Positions 23,541-35,454 of a DNA stretch of 64,000 bases are shown one piece after another (the stretch's first letter is position 1; each line of letters opens with the position of its first letter). The position numbers and the translations under genes are program-made. Below the pieces are notes generated by a model that saw only the letters and a program-made list of their open reading frames with translations, searched no databases and had not been told where the DNA came from. This DNA comes from Crotalaria pallida (Eukaryota > Streptophyta > Magnoliopsida > Fabales > Fabaceae): contig CM075651.1 of assembly GCA_037953625.1 (NCBI GenBank), positions 141,698,501 through 141,762,500 on the forward strand, written 5' to 3'.

Positions 23541-24055
23541 GCTTAATTATGTCACAAGTCTTTGAAGTTTGGGGTACTTTTATCAAATACTCTTATTCTT
23601 TTTTTATCAATGTGTGATTCCCTGAAGTTACTTCTGAGTTTGTCATATACCTCAATTACTGATTCTGGCCAATTTTGCTGACATGTAACATCAGAATCCT
23701 AATCAGACGCAGGAGATTGGTCATGTGGTGCAGCGTGATGTCACATGGGCGAAGACGACCTCTCTCTTCAATCCTTTCTTTTATTTTTTATTTAACTAAA
23801 AATATAAAAATATTATGTTTTTTTAGTTATTTAATTTACAAAAAAAGGATCTTCACCCACGGGGCACCAGGTGCATAACCTCCTGGCCCTCTGACCAGGA
23901 TTCCGATGTTACATGTCAGCAAAATTGGCCAAAATTTGTAGTAGGGGTATATTACAAACTCAGAAGTAATTTCGGGGAGTCAAACATCGAAAAAAAAAGA
24001 ATAAGGGTACATGACAAAGTACCCCAAACTTCAGGGACTTGTAACATAAGTAAGC
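23541..24055. mobile_element. Long-TIR MITE (Mutator-like), family L1
   Basis: The ends are long imperfect inverted repeats: GCTTAATTATGTCACAAGTC.. and ..GACTTGTAACATAAGTAAGC, extending about 50-60 bp including GTTTGGGGTACTTT. A further internal inverted pair (CTGACATGTAACATCAGAATC / GATTCCGATGTTACATGTCAG) sits at 23678 and 23901. No clean 9-bp duplication could be assigned. Confidence 0.65.
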
Positions 24056-24071
24056 CTATAGAAAAGATATA

Positions 24072-24344
24072 CTCCCTCCGTCCCTAATTATAAGGCCCTC
24101 TTAACACTTTTATTTTGTCCTTATTTATAAGGCCCTTTACCAATTTTCAATGAGTATTAATTATTTTTTTCCACAAACACCCCTATTTATTTAACACTTT
24201 TTAGATTCTCAATAATATTAATAGGGGTAATTTTGAAAATACATATCAAAAGTTCACATTTCCAATACAATTAACTAAATTATTCCACTTTCTTAATGGA
24301 CGTGAAATCTCCCAAGAGAGCCTTATAATTAGGGACGGAGGTAG
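24072..24344. mobile_element. Stowaway MITE
   Basis: Ends CTCCCTCCGTCCCTAATTAT and ..ATAATTAGGGACGGAGGTAG with flanking TA on both sides. 273 bp. Well preserved. Confidence 0.85.
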
Positions 24345-24474
24345 TATCTATTATTTTTCAAAAGTGAGATATATATCCTAAATTTTCATATGAGAACTTG
24401 TTTTTATGGAATCAAATTTCTGTTCTTCAATTCCTTTAAATTACACAATGACAAATAAATTATAATTTTTGAAG

Positions 24475-24840
24475 TGCTTAAATAGCAAATTGGTTTTTAT
24501 AAATTTTTTGGTTTTGATCATTGCTTTTCCATTTCGTTTTGGTTTTGACCTGTATTATCAATTATATATAAATGAAAAATGCTGAAGTGATTTAACGGGA
24601 TAGTGATCAAAACCTGAACTTGTTGATAATACAAGGATCAAAATGTACATATGTTAATAATATAAAGATCAAAACCTCCGAACATTGAAAATACGATGAC
24701 CAAAATCAAAATTAAGTTTGCATTATCCTTAATTATAGTTGATGACAGGGTTCAAAACAAAAACAGAACGGAAAAACAGGGACCAAAATCCAAAAAAATA
24801 AAATATCGAGACTAATTTTCAAATAGATCAATATTTATAG
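24475..24840. mobile_element. Degenerate long-TIR (Mutator-like) MITE
   Basis: The left side has TGCTTAAATAGC..TTGGTTTTGATC and the right has ..GGGACCAAAATCC..ACTAATTTTC..ATATTTATAGAAG, loosely inverted. It resembles the better preserved 27420-27996 family (TTGGTTTTGGTCC / GGACCAAAACC). Boundaries are approximate. Confidence 0.4.
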
Positions 24841-25021
24841 AAGTATTTAATGCAAGAAACTTATCATTATTCAAAATCTTATTAGTTCAAATATATGGAT
24901 CATCGCGCAGCTTATTAGCACCTATTCATGAAGAAGAAACATACCCTAAAATATATAAGAAAAGTTTAACAAATTACATATCCAAAAGATTAAGACCCAG
25001 ATATACATATGTATTATGTAG

Positions 25022-25393
25022 CTATATATGATCTAGTTGAGATAAAGTCCTGAAACAGCCAGTGACATGGTGGTTGTGTTGGGGGCACTTTTCCTTATCA
25101 ATGAGGTCTTGAACGTACCTAAACTGTTGCACATGACAAGGGATAATTATGGTTCCTTGTTGATCAAAACCATACTCTTCTTCTGCCTCCTTCAGCAGCT
25201 TAGAAAATAGTGGGTGGTTGAGGCACATAATTGGCACCACAATTTTTTGTTGCTCTTCCCCTTGCCCCACTTTGATTGGCAAGAAACCTCTTGGTATATC
25301 TCTGGCGATCACTTTCTTCCTATGGTGGTGATGGAGACGTTGATTTGTAATAACCGGAACTTCTTTCCAGCTTTTTCCTCCACTTCCCAACAT
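25022..25393 (-). CDS. SAUR family auxin-responsive protein (SAUR30/31/32-like)
   Basis: An intact, intronless 123-residue protein starting MLGSGGKSWKEV at 25393 (ATG); an upstream in-frame extension uses only a non-ATG codon. It has a His/basic N-terminus (LHHHHRKKV), then the SAUR domain: IPRGFLPIKVGQGEEQQK, VVPIMCLNHPLFSKLLKEAE, EEYGFDQQGTIIIPCHV and FRYVQDLIDKE, with a His-rich tail ending GCFRTLSQLDHI. Length and single exon are typical. SAURs of this type are small regulators of cell expansion; known members act by inhibiting PP2C.D phosphatases and so activating plasma-membrane H+-ATPases. The subgroup is judged from the EEYGFDQ(K/Q)GTI core. Its nearest gene neighbour in the window is the other SAUR, 19.5 kb away and divergently oriented. 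Confidence 0.92.
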   Translation of the reverse strand: MLGSGGKSWKEVPVITNQRLHHHHRKKVIARDIPRGFLPIKVGQGEEQQKIVVPIMCLNHPLFSKLLKEAEEEYGFDQQGTIIIPCHVQQFRYVQDLIDKEKCPQHNHHVTGCFRTLSQLDHI

Positions 25394-25754
25394 AGAAGGC
25401 AAGAAGCTAAGAGAAATGCGTTAGATTTCAAGCTAGAGGAATGTTTTGAGGAAAATAGCGGTTAATTGGGAGGAATTTTATTTGTATGTAGGTAATGGAT
25501 AAGAATATACTATAAATAAATGTACATATATAAATAAAAAAATCGAAATATATATATATATATGGCGGTATAGAGTGGCATGCATCATCATTCGTCAATG
25601 GTGGTTAGGTGAGATAAATAATCCATTACCAAATTAATAAAGTCGATTTTTTAATTTCCCTCGTCTCCTTTTCTAAACATAACTACAGTATTAATTATTG
25701 ACTTTGCCTTAGATCCATTTTATAAGTTTTAAATACAATTTTTAATACATTAAC

Positions 25755-26255
25755 GCAAAATTGTTTCGTTGGTCCCCTAAGTTATTTACTTGTTTGAAAG
25801 TGGTACTTCAAATTTTTTTTGTTTGAAAGTGGTCCCTCAAGTTTACTATCGTTAACATAGTTGGTCATTCCGTTAATTTTTTATTTTCGGTCATCTTTTC
25901 CGTTTCTGGTCATCTTCGCTGTTTAGATTTCAGGGCAAAACCATTTTTTTCGGTGATGAAGCTCTACTTTTTTTTTTCTTTTCTCATTCTTTGCCAACAA
26001 ATATTCATATCGGACCACCAATCTCTCCACCATGTCCTGAAGATGGTGTGATGGGATTTCTGGGGTTGGAGATAAAAGATATTGACCAGAAAAACTGAAG
26101 TTTAGCCAGAGAAGATGACCGGAGATGGAAAATTTGGCGAAAGGACCAAACGTGCTAACGGAAGAAAACTTAAAAGACCACTTTCAAATAAAAAAAAAAC
26201 TTAAAGACCACTTTAGAAAAATAAATAACTTAAGAGACCAAACAAGTAATTTTGC
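25755..26255. mobile_element. Long-TIR MITE (Mutator-like), family L2
   Basis: GCAAAATTGTTTCGTTGGTC..CTAAGTTATTTAC at the left is inverted relative to ..AATAACTTAAGAGACC..AAGTAATTTTGC at the right. A second inner inverted pair uses GAAAGTGGTCCCTCAAG / CTTAAAGACCACTTT. No coding capacity. Confidence 0.6.
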
Positions 26256-26710
26256 CTAACATTAATCACTTTTTTTCACAAGCAATTGTTTCTCAATATT
26301 TTTTAGAGTCTCAATGATAAACATATGATTAATTTTAAAAAATTATATCAAATATTATTAATTATAATACTCTATCCAATCCTTAACTTCTTATTAATTA
26401 CAGTATATATTATACTTAACTATATTACGAAGATTAAGAAAGATAGTTATATTTTTTGAAATTTTAAAACAGTAGTATAATATTAATTCAATTTTATCCT
26501 CCTTAACTTTTATAAAAAATATTACAAATGTATTATTTTACATTAATGAACATATGACAAATATGAGAAAAAATAATAATTATTTTATGTAAAATAGTAT
26601 AAAGTAACTTATAAATAAGATAAATTTTTTTTCTAAAATAGATCTTATAAATAAAATAAAAATACTATTAACAATATTAACTAATTTTTTAATTGATGTT
26701 TAATAAATTA
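26256..26710. other. Intergenic, nothing recognised
   Basis: Very AT-rich, with no recognisable ORF or transposon ends. Confidence 0.45.
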
Positions 26711-26993
26711 CTCTCTTTGTTCCTTTTTATCTGTCCTTTTTTTTTAAGAAATTTTTTGTTCCTTTTTATCTATCTTTTTGAATATTTCAAGAGTGCAATA
26801 AATGTTATTTTCCATATTTATCCCTATTCAATAGGTCTTGGTTTACTTAAGTAGTGAAAAAAATTAATGACTATAATGAGAGAAATGATATAATGAGGAA
26901 AACATAATTAATGTATTGAAAATCTAAGTAATAATTACATTTCTTAAAGAGTGTATTTTATTGGAAATATGAGAGATGATAGGAACAGAGGAA
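26711..26993. mobile_element. Diverged Stowaway-like MITE
   Basis: The left end CTCTCTTTGTTCCTTTTTATC and right end ..GATGATAGGAACAGAGGAA are loosely inverted and flanked by TA-like dinucleotides. Confidence 0.45.
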
Positions 26994-27003
26994 TTACTAA
27001 ATA

Positions 27004-27273
27004 CTCCTTCCGATCTCTATTATAAAAAATAATAATAATCGAAATCACACTTATTAAGAAAGTTAGTTAATTATATTTAATTTTCTTCAATTCGTAAAAA
27101 AATATAGTTATTTTAGGAAAGTTGCATTGGAAATAAAACAAAAGTTAAATGAAATCACTACTTCCTAGAAATATTTTAAAAATAATTGTATTGGGAATAT
27201 AAAATTAATTAGTTTTTTCTTATATTTGATAACAAAATAAATATATCTTGTTTTTATTAGAGACTAGAGGGAA
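27004..27273. mobile_element. Diverged Stowaway MITE
   Basis: CTCCTTCCGATCTCTATTAT.. and ..ATTAGAGACTAGAGGGAA, flanked by TA (27002-27003, 27274-27275). About 270 bp. Confidence 0.6.
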
Positions 27274-27419
27274 TAGGTAATCCAAAATTTCAAAACAAAA
27301 ATGTTATCTTGACATCTACAATTAACATCCAATTCTAACACCTACTATTTTGAGTTAAAAAAGAAAGGCGAGGTCACTAATTTATCTTTTTATTAGTGTT
27401 TTTTACCTAAAATAATAAA

Positions 27420-27996
27420 GGCTTAAATATGAAAATAGTCCCTATAAATATTAAGTTTTTTTTTAAAAAAAATTAGTCCCTGCTTTTTTTATTTTTTTTT
27501 GTTTTGGTTCCTACATTTTGAATTTGTTTTGGATTTGGTCCCTACACTTTGAATTTGTTTTGGTTTTGGTCTTCGGTATTATTTTTGGATTGAAAATGTC
27601 AGTGTGGCCTATCGGGTACCACTTCGACACTAGCTTATCTATCTTACAAGGACCACCTTCATCTTTAACATCTTTTTCCATTATGACAAAAGCTGCTTTT
27701 GATAAGATCACTATCATACGAAGATTATCCTTAGAGAAAGACATTGGGTAGAAGGTCATACTGAACCAGAGGGTCTCATAGAAGTAATGGGGACCAAACA
27801 GGAAATGGGAGAAGACGTAGGAGAGAGAATTTAGTGCTGACGTTAGGTCACGTCAGCATTTTTCATCTAGAGTTAATACTGAAGACTAAAACCAAAGCGA
27901 ATTCAAAATGTAGGGACCAAAACCGAGAAAAATAATAAAGCATGGACTAATTTCAAATAACCCAATATTTATAGGGACTATTTTCATATTTAAGTC
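27420..27996. mobile_element. Mutator-like MITE with perfect 9-bp TSD
   Basis: 577 bp with ~100-bp inverted ends (GGCTTAAATATGAAAATAGTCC.. / ..GGACTATTTTCATATTTAAGTC) and an exact 9-bp duplication AATAATAAA at 27411-27419 and 27997-28005. The 9-bp duplication and long TIRs are diagnostic of Mutator-like elements. The interior encodes nothing credible, and overlapping small ORFs on both strands are by-products of the inverted repeat. Confidence 0.85.
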
Positions 27997-28005
27997 AATA
28001 ATAAA

Positions 28006-29786
28006 TGATCTATTTGGATGTTAAACTTAAATGTTTGACATTGTTAATTCCAAAATGCATGCATATGATCCGTATGAATGATGATATAGAAACCTACAAA
28101 ATGAACCTACATATCAACCTGCACCATAAGAATGTGATATGTGTCACTTGTGAATCAATCAATGATAAGCAAATGACACGTGTCATTCTTTTTATGATAT
28201 AGGTTAATTTATAAACTCGTTTTGTAGGTCTCTAAATCATTTTTTACTCGGTATTAATAACAGAGGAAGTATATTCCCAATCTGATTTGGACTCTGAACT
28301 CCCACGTGTTCTACAAGTGGGGCTGATCTTTATTTGCTGCTGCATGCTCAACGCCGAAACTTAGGTGGATGAAGTGTTGCACGCCTAAGAAATAAGTTTT
28401 CAAAAATGTTATATACACTTGCTTGTTTTATATATAAAAATAATTTTTACTATTATTTTTTGTATAAAACAAGTCAGATATTTGATTTATTTGTTAAATT
28501 TGGATGTTTCATATAACACTACTGATAAGTTTTTTATTTTGTATTTGTTTAACTTCGATTTTTAAGACGAAAGATAAAAATGTATAAATAGCTAAATTTT
28601 ATATTTTTATTTTTTAAAAAATAATATATCTAAATTAAGATATTTATCCTCAACTTTAAATATTAGAATTAAAAAATCCAATATTATTATATCATAAATA
28701 TAGTAGGATGATGTAATATATAGGTTTAATAAAAAGCAAAGCATGTTAGTAATAAGAATAAATATTGACAAAAGAGAAAGCAAGAATTTGTGTCCTAGTG
28801 ATGGCAAAGTCATTAAGTAACTTGGGAAGCCAGGTTAGATAGGCCCAGGCTATTTTGTAATAAAATCCAATTTTTCATTGAAACAACAAATAACATACAA
28901 GTATTGACTCCAACCAATCGGGTTGACTTTGGTTTTGTTCAATCTCGAATAATTTGATTTGCATCGATTTAGTTTAGTTCTTGATCAATTTTAACAATTT
29001 AAGTATATGTTTGATTTATTGGACAATCATACCAATTATTGGTCCAATTTACTAGTTTTTCAATTGAATCGATTGATACAGTCTGATTTCAATAACTATG
29101 CTTAAAGGTAAGTTTTGATGGAAGGGATGGGTGTGTCCATTTGAAGTGTGCCAAAATTGAGAGGCTAGTTTGATGTTTTAATATGGGGTTGTTTTTTTTT
29201 TTTGTTTAATTGTACATATTGTGGTCAATTCCGTATCCATACGCATTAGCTTCTTGCTTTTAATTGTTGTCTATGTAATATTTCTGAGACTCTTTTGGCA
29301 ACAAAATTTGATCCTATTTGTAAGATTTTTTTTTGAATTTATAATAACATTTAATTACTTTTTTTTTTCAAAAATAATCTTATTATTTAATTATTTCTTT
29401 CCAAAAACAACCATATTATTTGCAAATATTTTTCTTTCCTTTTATCTATAGATTCACTTCATTTTGTAGATTTTCTTCCTTCTTTAATTCTTTTGTTCTC
29501 AAATACAAGCCAATAGGTTTTTTTTTTATACCCTCATTAGTTTTTGTGTATAGTCGATTGAGAAGTGATTATTGTATCCTTTGGAGTACTAGCCTGATAA
29601 GAAGTCTTTTACATCAAGATATACACTTGTGGCTGCTAATACTCTTGAGTCAAGTGCACTTATGCACGCCTCTATCAAATTTTACTATGATAAGCCCTTT
29701 TTATTTCTCTTTTTACAAATTGAGTTATAGGTGGTTACATAATTTCTTGTGCAATATTTTTCGAACAAATTTTTTGTTATATAATA
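28006..29786. other. Intergenic, nothing recognised
   Basis: AT-rich. ORFs at 29221-29451 and 29420-29812 are low-complexity Phe/Leu/Ile-rich translations of poly-T tracts. No domain and no transposon ends seen. Confidence 0.45.
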
Positions 29787-29986
29787 CTTCTTCTATCCCA
29801 CAAGGACAGTAACAATTTGGAAAAGTAAAAAAATTAATGAAACATGTATTTGATGGTTTGTCTAACACATCAATCAATCAATCATAATTCAAAGTTTATA
29901 GTTTCTAAGTTTTTCATTAGTTACTTTAATTTTAATTTGGGACAAAAAATTATGTTATTTTTAACCATCCTTATAGGACGGAGGGA
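29787..29986. mobile_element. Stowaway-like MITE
   Basis: CTTCTTCTATCCCACAAGGAC.. and ..CATCCTTATAGGACGGAGGGAA with flanking TA. Confidence 0.55.
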
Positions 29987-30111
29987 ATATCTCTTTATAA
30001 TTAATTCTACACTCATTATCTCTTTATAATAATTAATGGTGAAATCGTAAAAATCATAATTAATTTCGTTTTAGTTTTGTAAAAAGATTTATATTTCGAA
30101 ATTAATGAGTG

Positions 30112-30266
30112 TGCACCAATGGTGTAACATTATTTACATACATCATCAGTCCATCATGTATCTACCATTCATTTGTATTACTTTTATTTGAAAGTCAACG
30201 ACAATAAACACATGAATGGTGAATGATGCACTAGTGATGTAAAAAACCTTTACACCGTCGATGCAC
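30112..30266. mobile_element. Short MITE, family M2 copy 2
   Basis: Ends TGCACCAATGGTGTAA and TTTACACCGTCGATGCAC are inverted. The interior aligns with 3399-3535. Confidence 0.6.
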
Positions 30267-30348
30267 CATTTATTTTCTCTTATATTTAAAGAAAAAAAAT
30301 CGCCATATAAACTTATATTAAGGAAATGAAGGAATATGTTAAAGCCTT

Positions 30349-30600
30349 GTTGTTTTTTTTTTTTTAAATAAAAAGATATTTATTAAGGGATTGAAAAGAG
30401 TACAAGTCTCCGAAGAGGAACGACCACCCTAAACAATAAGCAAAACACCTCAAACAAAAAAAAACTAGAAGGCTAAAAAATCCCCCAGAAACATACACAC
30501 CGCCAAACAAAGAAAGACACCAAAAGCAGGAGAAAAATGTACAAAAATCAATAACATAAACCACCCAACCCTATGCTACAAAAGAAACAAAAGTGCGAAC
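30349..30600 (-). mobile_element. LINE-like 3' end (minus strand), candidate
   Basis: A poly-T run at 30351-30364 would be a poly-A tail on the minus strand. The adjoining sequence is a C/A-rich, non-AT-biased stretch (on plus strand ..AGTACAAGTCTCCGAAG..) resembling a LINE 3' UTR. No RT or RNase H motif is present, so the call is weak. Confidence 0.35.
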
Positions 30601-31064
30601 ATCTAGTTTTAACCTTGACATTTGCATAAACTTTTCCTAAAGTTGTCGATTTGGATTGGCCTAACCCACAACGTACGACTAATTTTTCAAACTGGGTTGG
30701 GCTGACCCAACTTTATATTTGGTAAGTAATTTCTCTTTCTAGCCTAGCCCAACAGCCCACAATGTGTTGCCGGCCAAATGGACTAGCCCATGGGCCACAA
30801 CTTTTTTTTCCCATATAAAAGCCATTAAAAAACTCTAATTAATTACATGGTAATAAAGGGAAAAAAAATGAAAAAGGAAAAAAAGGAAAATCAAGTTGTG
30901 GCTTTTATATGGGAAAAAAAGCCAATTTTTGGATATGCCAATTTTATCTCTCAAAATTTTCTTATATACCGATTTGGTCCCTCATGTTTTAAGGACCAAA
31001 TTAATATATCCAAAAATTTTAAGGGACCAAATTACTATATCCAAAATTCTTAAATAACCAAATA

Positions 31065-31363
31065 CTTCCTCCGTCCCATTATCTGGTAAAAAAAATGCAA
31101 AAAAAATTGTCCCATATTAAAGTAAAAAAGTAAATGAAAAATATTAAAGATTGTATATTGTATCGATGATTGATAAGTAAGTAAGGAAAACATATTTAAA
31201 GATTTTTTTGGAGGCAATATTGCAATATGTATTAATTGTAATGATATTAAAATTTGTATAATATCAATTTGTAATTAATAAGTGAATCATGGATAATGTT
31301 AACTAGATACTCTCTTATTTTCATTGACTTGTTTGACTTTTAGCAAGTTGATGAGACAGAGGG
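31065..31363. mobile_element. Stowaway MITE
   Basis: Left end CTTCCTCCGTCCCATTATC with a degraded complementary right end ..GATGAGACAGAGGG, flanked by TA. About 300 bp. Confidence 0.55.
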
Positions 31364-31394
31364 TATTTATAAATTAATTAGAGTTTCAGAGGCA

Positions 31395-31733
31395 GAGGCT
31401 CCGGTGCATGTTAATACATAACATGCACCTTCTTTTTTGGGTTTTTTTATTTATTTTTTAAAATTTAATTAATTAAAAAATATTCTATGCGTTTTCTTTT
31501 TTACCGATATGAAGTGATTTTTATAATTTGAATTTATTTTTTTCTTTTACTCTGTATTCTTAAAAAACTGTACTGAGTAAAACTGTATTCAAAATTTACA
31601 TATTCTAATAAATCTGTATACGAACTTGTGTTAAAAAATATTCTAAATAAATCTGTATTAAAAAAATAAAAATCAAAAATAAAATTTTCACAAGCACCGA
31701 TGCATGTTATCTATTAACATGCACGGGAGCCTC
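31395..31733. mobile_element. TIR element whose ends are themselves hairpins
   Basis: GAGGCTCCGGTGCATGTTAA at the left matches the inverse of TTAACATGCACGGGAGCCTC at the right. Each end also contains its own small palindrome (GTGCATGTTAATACATAACATGCAC at the left, written here only as positions 31404-31428). The interior is AT-rich and contains no gene. Confidence 0.6.
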
Positions 31734-31791
31734 CCCCATTTTCAAATCAGGTCGGTCAAAAAAATGAGAGACTAAATTATCACTTCACCAA

Positions 31792-32331
31792 TACTGATAA
31801 TACTGATGGGGCTTCTAAGCATGGTGTTGTAGTTGCTGGCTGTGGTGGACTTCTGAGAGACAATAATGGCAACTGGCTTGGGGGCTTTGCTAAGTTTCTG
31901 GGGCCAGCCCCTTCTTTGGTTGTTGAATTGTGGGGAGTATATGAAGGATTAAGGCTTGCAAGACTTAAAGGCTATTAGTAATGTTAGTCTCCAGGTTGAT
32001 TCTATGGTGGTGGTTAACATTCTCAAAGATCATACCAAACGTATCAGTGTTGCTACTAATGTTGTTGCCAGAATCTGGGAGTTAGTTGCTTAATGAGAAT
32101 TGGATGGTTCAAATAAATCACATTTATAGGGAGGGAAATACTTGTGCAGATATCCTTGCCTCTATGGGCTGTCATTTAGATGCGTCCCTTGTTTACTCAT
32201 AAGTGCCCCATAATGTTTCTCTGGCTTTGGTTGCTGATGTAATGGGAGTTTCTTTTCACTCCTCCTACTATTTTAATCTAATCTTCTTTTTGGGCCTTTG
32301 GCCCCTTTGATTACAAAAAAAAAAAAAAATG
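31792..32331 (+). mobile_element. LINE 3' fragment with RNase H remnant
   Basis: A 5'-truncated non-LTR retrotransposon: it ends in poly-A at about 32315-32329 and is flanked by the 13-bp duplication ATCACTTCACCAA (31779-31791, 32332-32344). The conceptual translation gives NTDGASKHGVV.., CGGLLRDNNGNWLGGF.., then VSLQVDSMVVV and HIYREGNTCADILA. This is the plant LINE RNase H domain, including the D-G-A-S start. Frameshifts and stops (for example near 31970) make it non-functional. Confidence 0.85.
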
Positions 32332-32344
32332 ATCACTTCACCAA

Positions 32345-33069
32345 AAAAATAAATAACAACAATACGGTGCCATGGTGGTGGTCAATAAATCAAGCGGTGG
32401 AGATGTGTCACAGCGGGTACCGTGACAGCCGGGCACGATGGAGGTCTATGGTGGTGATTCAATGGGATTCCAAAATTTTTCAATATTTGTTTGAATCTGT
32501 TCTATGAATGAGGTATTATGATGATGATGAGTTTAAGTGATTAGGAGTGGGTGTTTGTAATCTTACGGAATTTTGATTGGAAATGAGGTGTGTTTGATGA
32601 TCATTGAGAGTGGATGATGGAGATGACAAACTAATAATATTGTAAGCGAAAGTGCTAATGAATTGAGAGTGTGTGGAAGGAGTATAGGGATCTCAGCCAC
32701 AAATATTAAAGCCATACATTAATATTTTTAAAGAAAAAATTTAACAGCATAAAAAAAAATTTAAAAACAAGATTTATAAGAATAATAAGAAAATGTAAGG
32801 GAAAATTAACTAGAATTAAAAAAAAAAAGAAAAACCACCATTCAAGACATGATTAGTGTGATGTGCTATTTTTTTTTTTTTTGGTGAACGTGTGATGTGG
32901 TATTTCATCAATGACATTGGCACTAACCAAATGACCAATTATAATGAAGGTGAAAAAATTAAGGAGTAAAGGACGAATTCAAATATATTCTTGAGTTTAG
33001 GGACCAATTTTATGCTTACGTTGGAGTAAGTGCATCATTATGTATGACATTCCCCTCCTTATCCTGGTG

Positions 33070-33108
<39 letters not shown>

Positions 33109-33412
33109 CCCTATATTTTCTTTTCAAATATGGATTTTGATATATTCAACTTTAGAGTTGAGTTTAAGAGTGAAAAAAATAATAGGTTGCATTGAGAAAT
33201 TAAGAAAACTACTTATTTTTAGACTTTTTTTTTTTTTTCATTTTTAAACTCTTTAATCGCGACCTTTATGGCTCGTTTGGTGGACAAAATAAGAAATATA
33301 AAATATGATAACCTATTTTATTATGTTATTATCCTTAGTTTGGTTGGTGAGTATGATATGATAATGTTGTATTGGTTATCTATCTTATTATGCCTGTCTA
33401 GTGTATTTTTTT
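32345..33412. other. Intergenic; (TA)n microsatellite
   Basis: No gene recognised. A (TA)n run lies at about 33069-33104. Small ORFs at 32298 and 33044 are chance. Confidence 0.45.
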
Positions 33413-33747
33413 AGGCTTAAATACTAAAATGGTCCTATAAATATTGATTTCTTTAAAATTGATCTCTATAAAATAAATGTTTTGGTTTTGGTCCCAGTAT
33501 ATACAATCGACAAACACATTTTGGTTGAGTTTTGACTCTTTTGCTCTTGCGGGTCCGGATCAACCACGTCATCTTATTGGCGACGGTGACATGCAACACT
33601 AACCACATCAGCAATTAACAATTTTTTTTTTCTAATGACAGGACTAAAACCAAATTTTCAAAACAATTAAGGATCAGTCAAGGTCAAAAAACTTCGAGAA
33701 ACTAAAATCAAAACACTCAATTTTCAGGGACTAAAACCATAATAAGC
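33413..33747. mobile_element. Mutator-like MITE, related to the 27420 copy
   Basis: AGGCTTAAATACTAAAATGG.. at the left and ..GGGACTAAAACCATAATAAGC at the right are imperfect inverted ends sharing the GGCTTAAAT start with 27420-27996. The flanking 9-mers are T-rich and only partly matching. Confidence 0.5.
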
Positions 33748-33915
33748 ATTTATTTTATCTTATACTTATTCTATCCTGAACATCAAATGTGCTTAATACA
33801 GAGATTAAAAAAAAAACCTTAAAAGTTAAAACATATCATATCATTTTAACGGTAGAAAATCACAAACCACATAATGAGATGGATTTTTATTTACAAGAAA
33901 GTACTCCAAGAATTG

Positions 33916-34085
33916 AGTTCGAAGTTAAGAGAGAACCCGAGTTCGAATTTCATCGATGTGAGGATTGTATTGATGGGTGATTTGTAAGTACCTCTGTAAG
34001 CGTTCTTTGAGTCCAGAGGCCTGCTCAAACCCTTGTGAGTTCCCAAAGTCCAACTCGCCTAAACTTTAAATCATTTAAAAAAAAA
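33916..34085 (+). mobile_element. 5'-truncated SINE with 18-bp TSD
   Basis: Flanked by the perfect duplication AAAGTACTCCAAGAATTG (33898-33915 and 34086-34103) and ending in poly-A. It contains a B-box-like ACCCGAGTTCGAATTTC near its start but no A box, so it is probably a truncated tRNA-derived SINE. Confidence 0.75.
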
Positions 34086-34480
34086 AAAGTACTCCAAGAA
34101 TTGTCGTGTAGTCATGTCAGTGTGTCATGCCACAAAAAGTTACTCCAACGTTGACACTTTTGATTTCTACCATGACATGTTCCAAACCTGCTATTGGCTG
34201 TCTGGACTCTGGATGTCCTTCCCAATTTTCCTCTTCCACCTACGTGTCCTCCCTGTCTTCAGTCACCATCCACATGTCTTTCTTTCTATTCTCCTTGACC
34301 CAAAGCAAATAAAAAACGGTTTTGTTATCCTTTATCACTCCATGATAAGAATTATGTTTATGGAATGAAAACCTAAAATTTGTAATAATTATTATTATTA
34401 TTATAATAAATAAACTTATTTATGTATTCCGTCTTTAAAATTGTTGAGATTGGTCCCTTTTTTTAAATCTAACTCTCTAA

Positions 34481-35167
34481 CACTTTGTTTGGTTATCGGA
34501 GAGAAAATGAGAAGAGAGAAAAAGAGAAGAGAGAAATAGTGAAGAGAGATTATGGAGAGAAAATGAGTAGATTTTGTGATTGTAATGTTTGGTATGAGAG
34601 AAAATGGGAAGAAATATGAGAGAGAGAAAATTGAGTTTTCTCTCCTTTTGTTTGGTTGAAGAGAAAAATGGGAAACGAGAAAACATTAAACTTGTTAAAA
34701 GACAAATATACCTTTATTTTACATAACAAAAATAAATATATATTTTTCTTTCTCAATATCAAACACAACCAAATATTTTTTATTTCTATTATTTTTTAAA
34801 TAATAAAAATTCTAATTCAAATATTTTTTTTACTTCAGTATATTTTTTCTCTCTTTGATTATTTACTACATAATAAAAATTCTAATTCCAAATTATAAAA
34901 AAAATAAAAATAAAATTCTTTGAAAATGAGTGTTAGAAGAGGGAGTGGGGTTTATTTTGTCTTTTCTATGTGAAGTAGCTCACTCAACACTTTTCTCTCC
35001 AAAATCTCTTCATTTGAGGAGAGAAATTTTTTTTGAGTGGATCCCACCCATTTTTCTCTTCTCCCTCATTTTCTCTCCTCGAACAAACAAGAGAAAACTC
35101 CATTTTCTCTCTATTTTCTTCTCACTCAAACTCTCTTCCCCCAAAATCCCTCAAACCAAACAAAGCA
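34481..35167. mobile_element. Tourist/PIF-Harbinger-like MITE, family T1 copy 2
   Basis: CACTTTGTTTGGTT.. and ..AACCAAACAAAGCA inverted ends flanked by TAA (34478-34480, 35168-35170). The interior is CT/GA-rich (GAGAGAAAATGAG-type) and corresponds in reverse orientation to 601-1246. The Phe/Ser-rich ORFs inside are low-complexity. Confidence 0.7.
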
Positions 35168-35454
35168 TAAATGTTGATTTTTATTAAAAGTGAATATACA
35201 TTCCATTAATCTTTGTCAGTTTAATGCCGATGCTATTAACAAAGTGTCACGTCGTACCTTGACACATGACATACTAGTTTTTTTTTAATTAGAATTATAT
35301 TTTTATTTAATTTTTTAAGTTATTTTTATTTTTTAATTAAAATAAGAAGATTTTTTTAAATAAAATAAAATAAAAAATAGCCCCTTTGTAACTAAGATGT
35401 AAGGAACAATGTGTATTTCCTCGTCTCATATTCTCCCTTTACTTACCCAACAGT

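Noticed and set aside
23088..23546. 152-codon plus-strand ORF
   Set aside because: Begins inside the end of solo LTR C2, continues into non-coding sequence, and has no domain or codon signature.
27511..27759. Overlapping 77- and 82-codon ORFs on opposite strands
   Set aside because: They lie in a Mutator-like MITE with long inverted ends; coding appearance is a side effect of the repeat.
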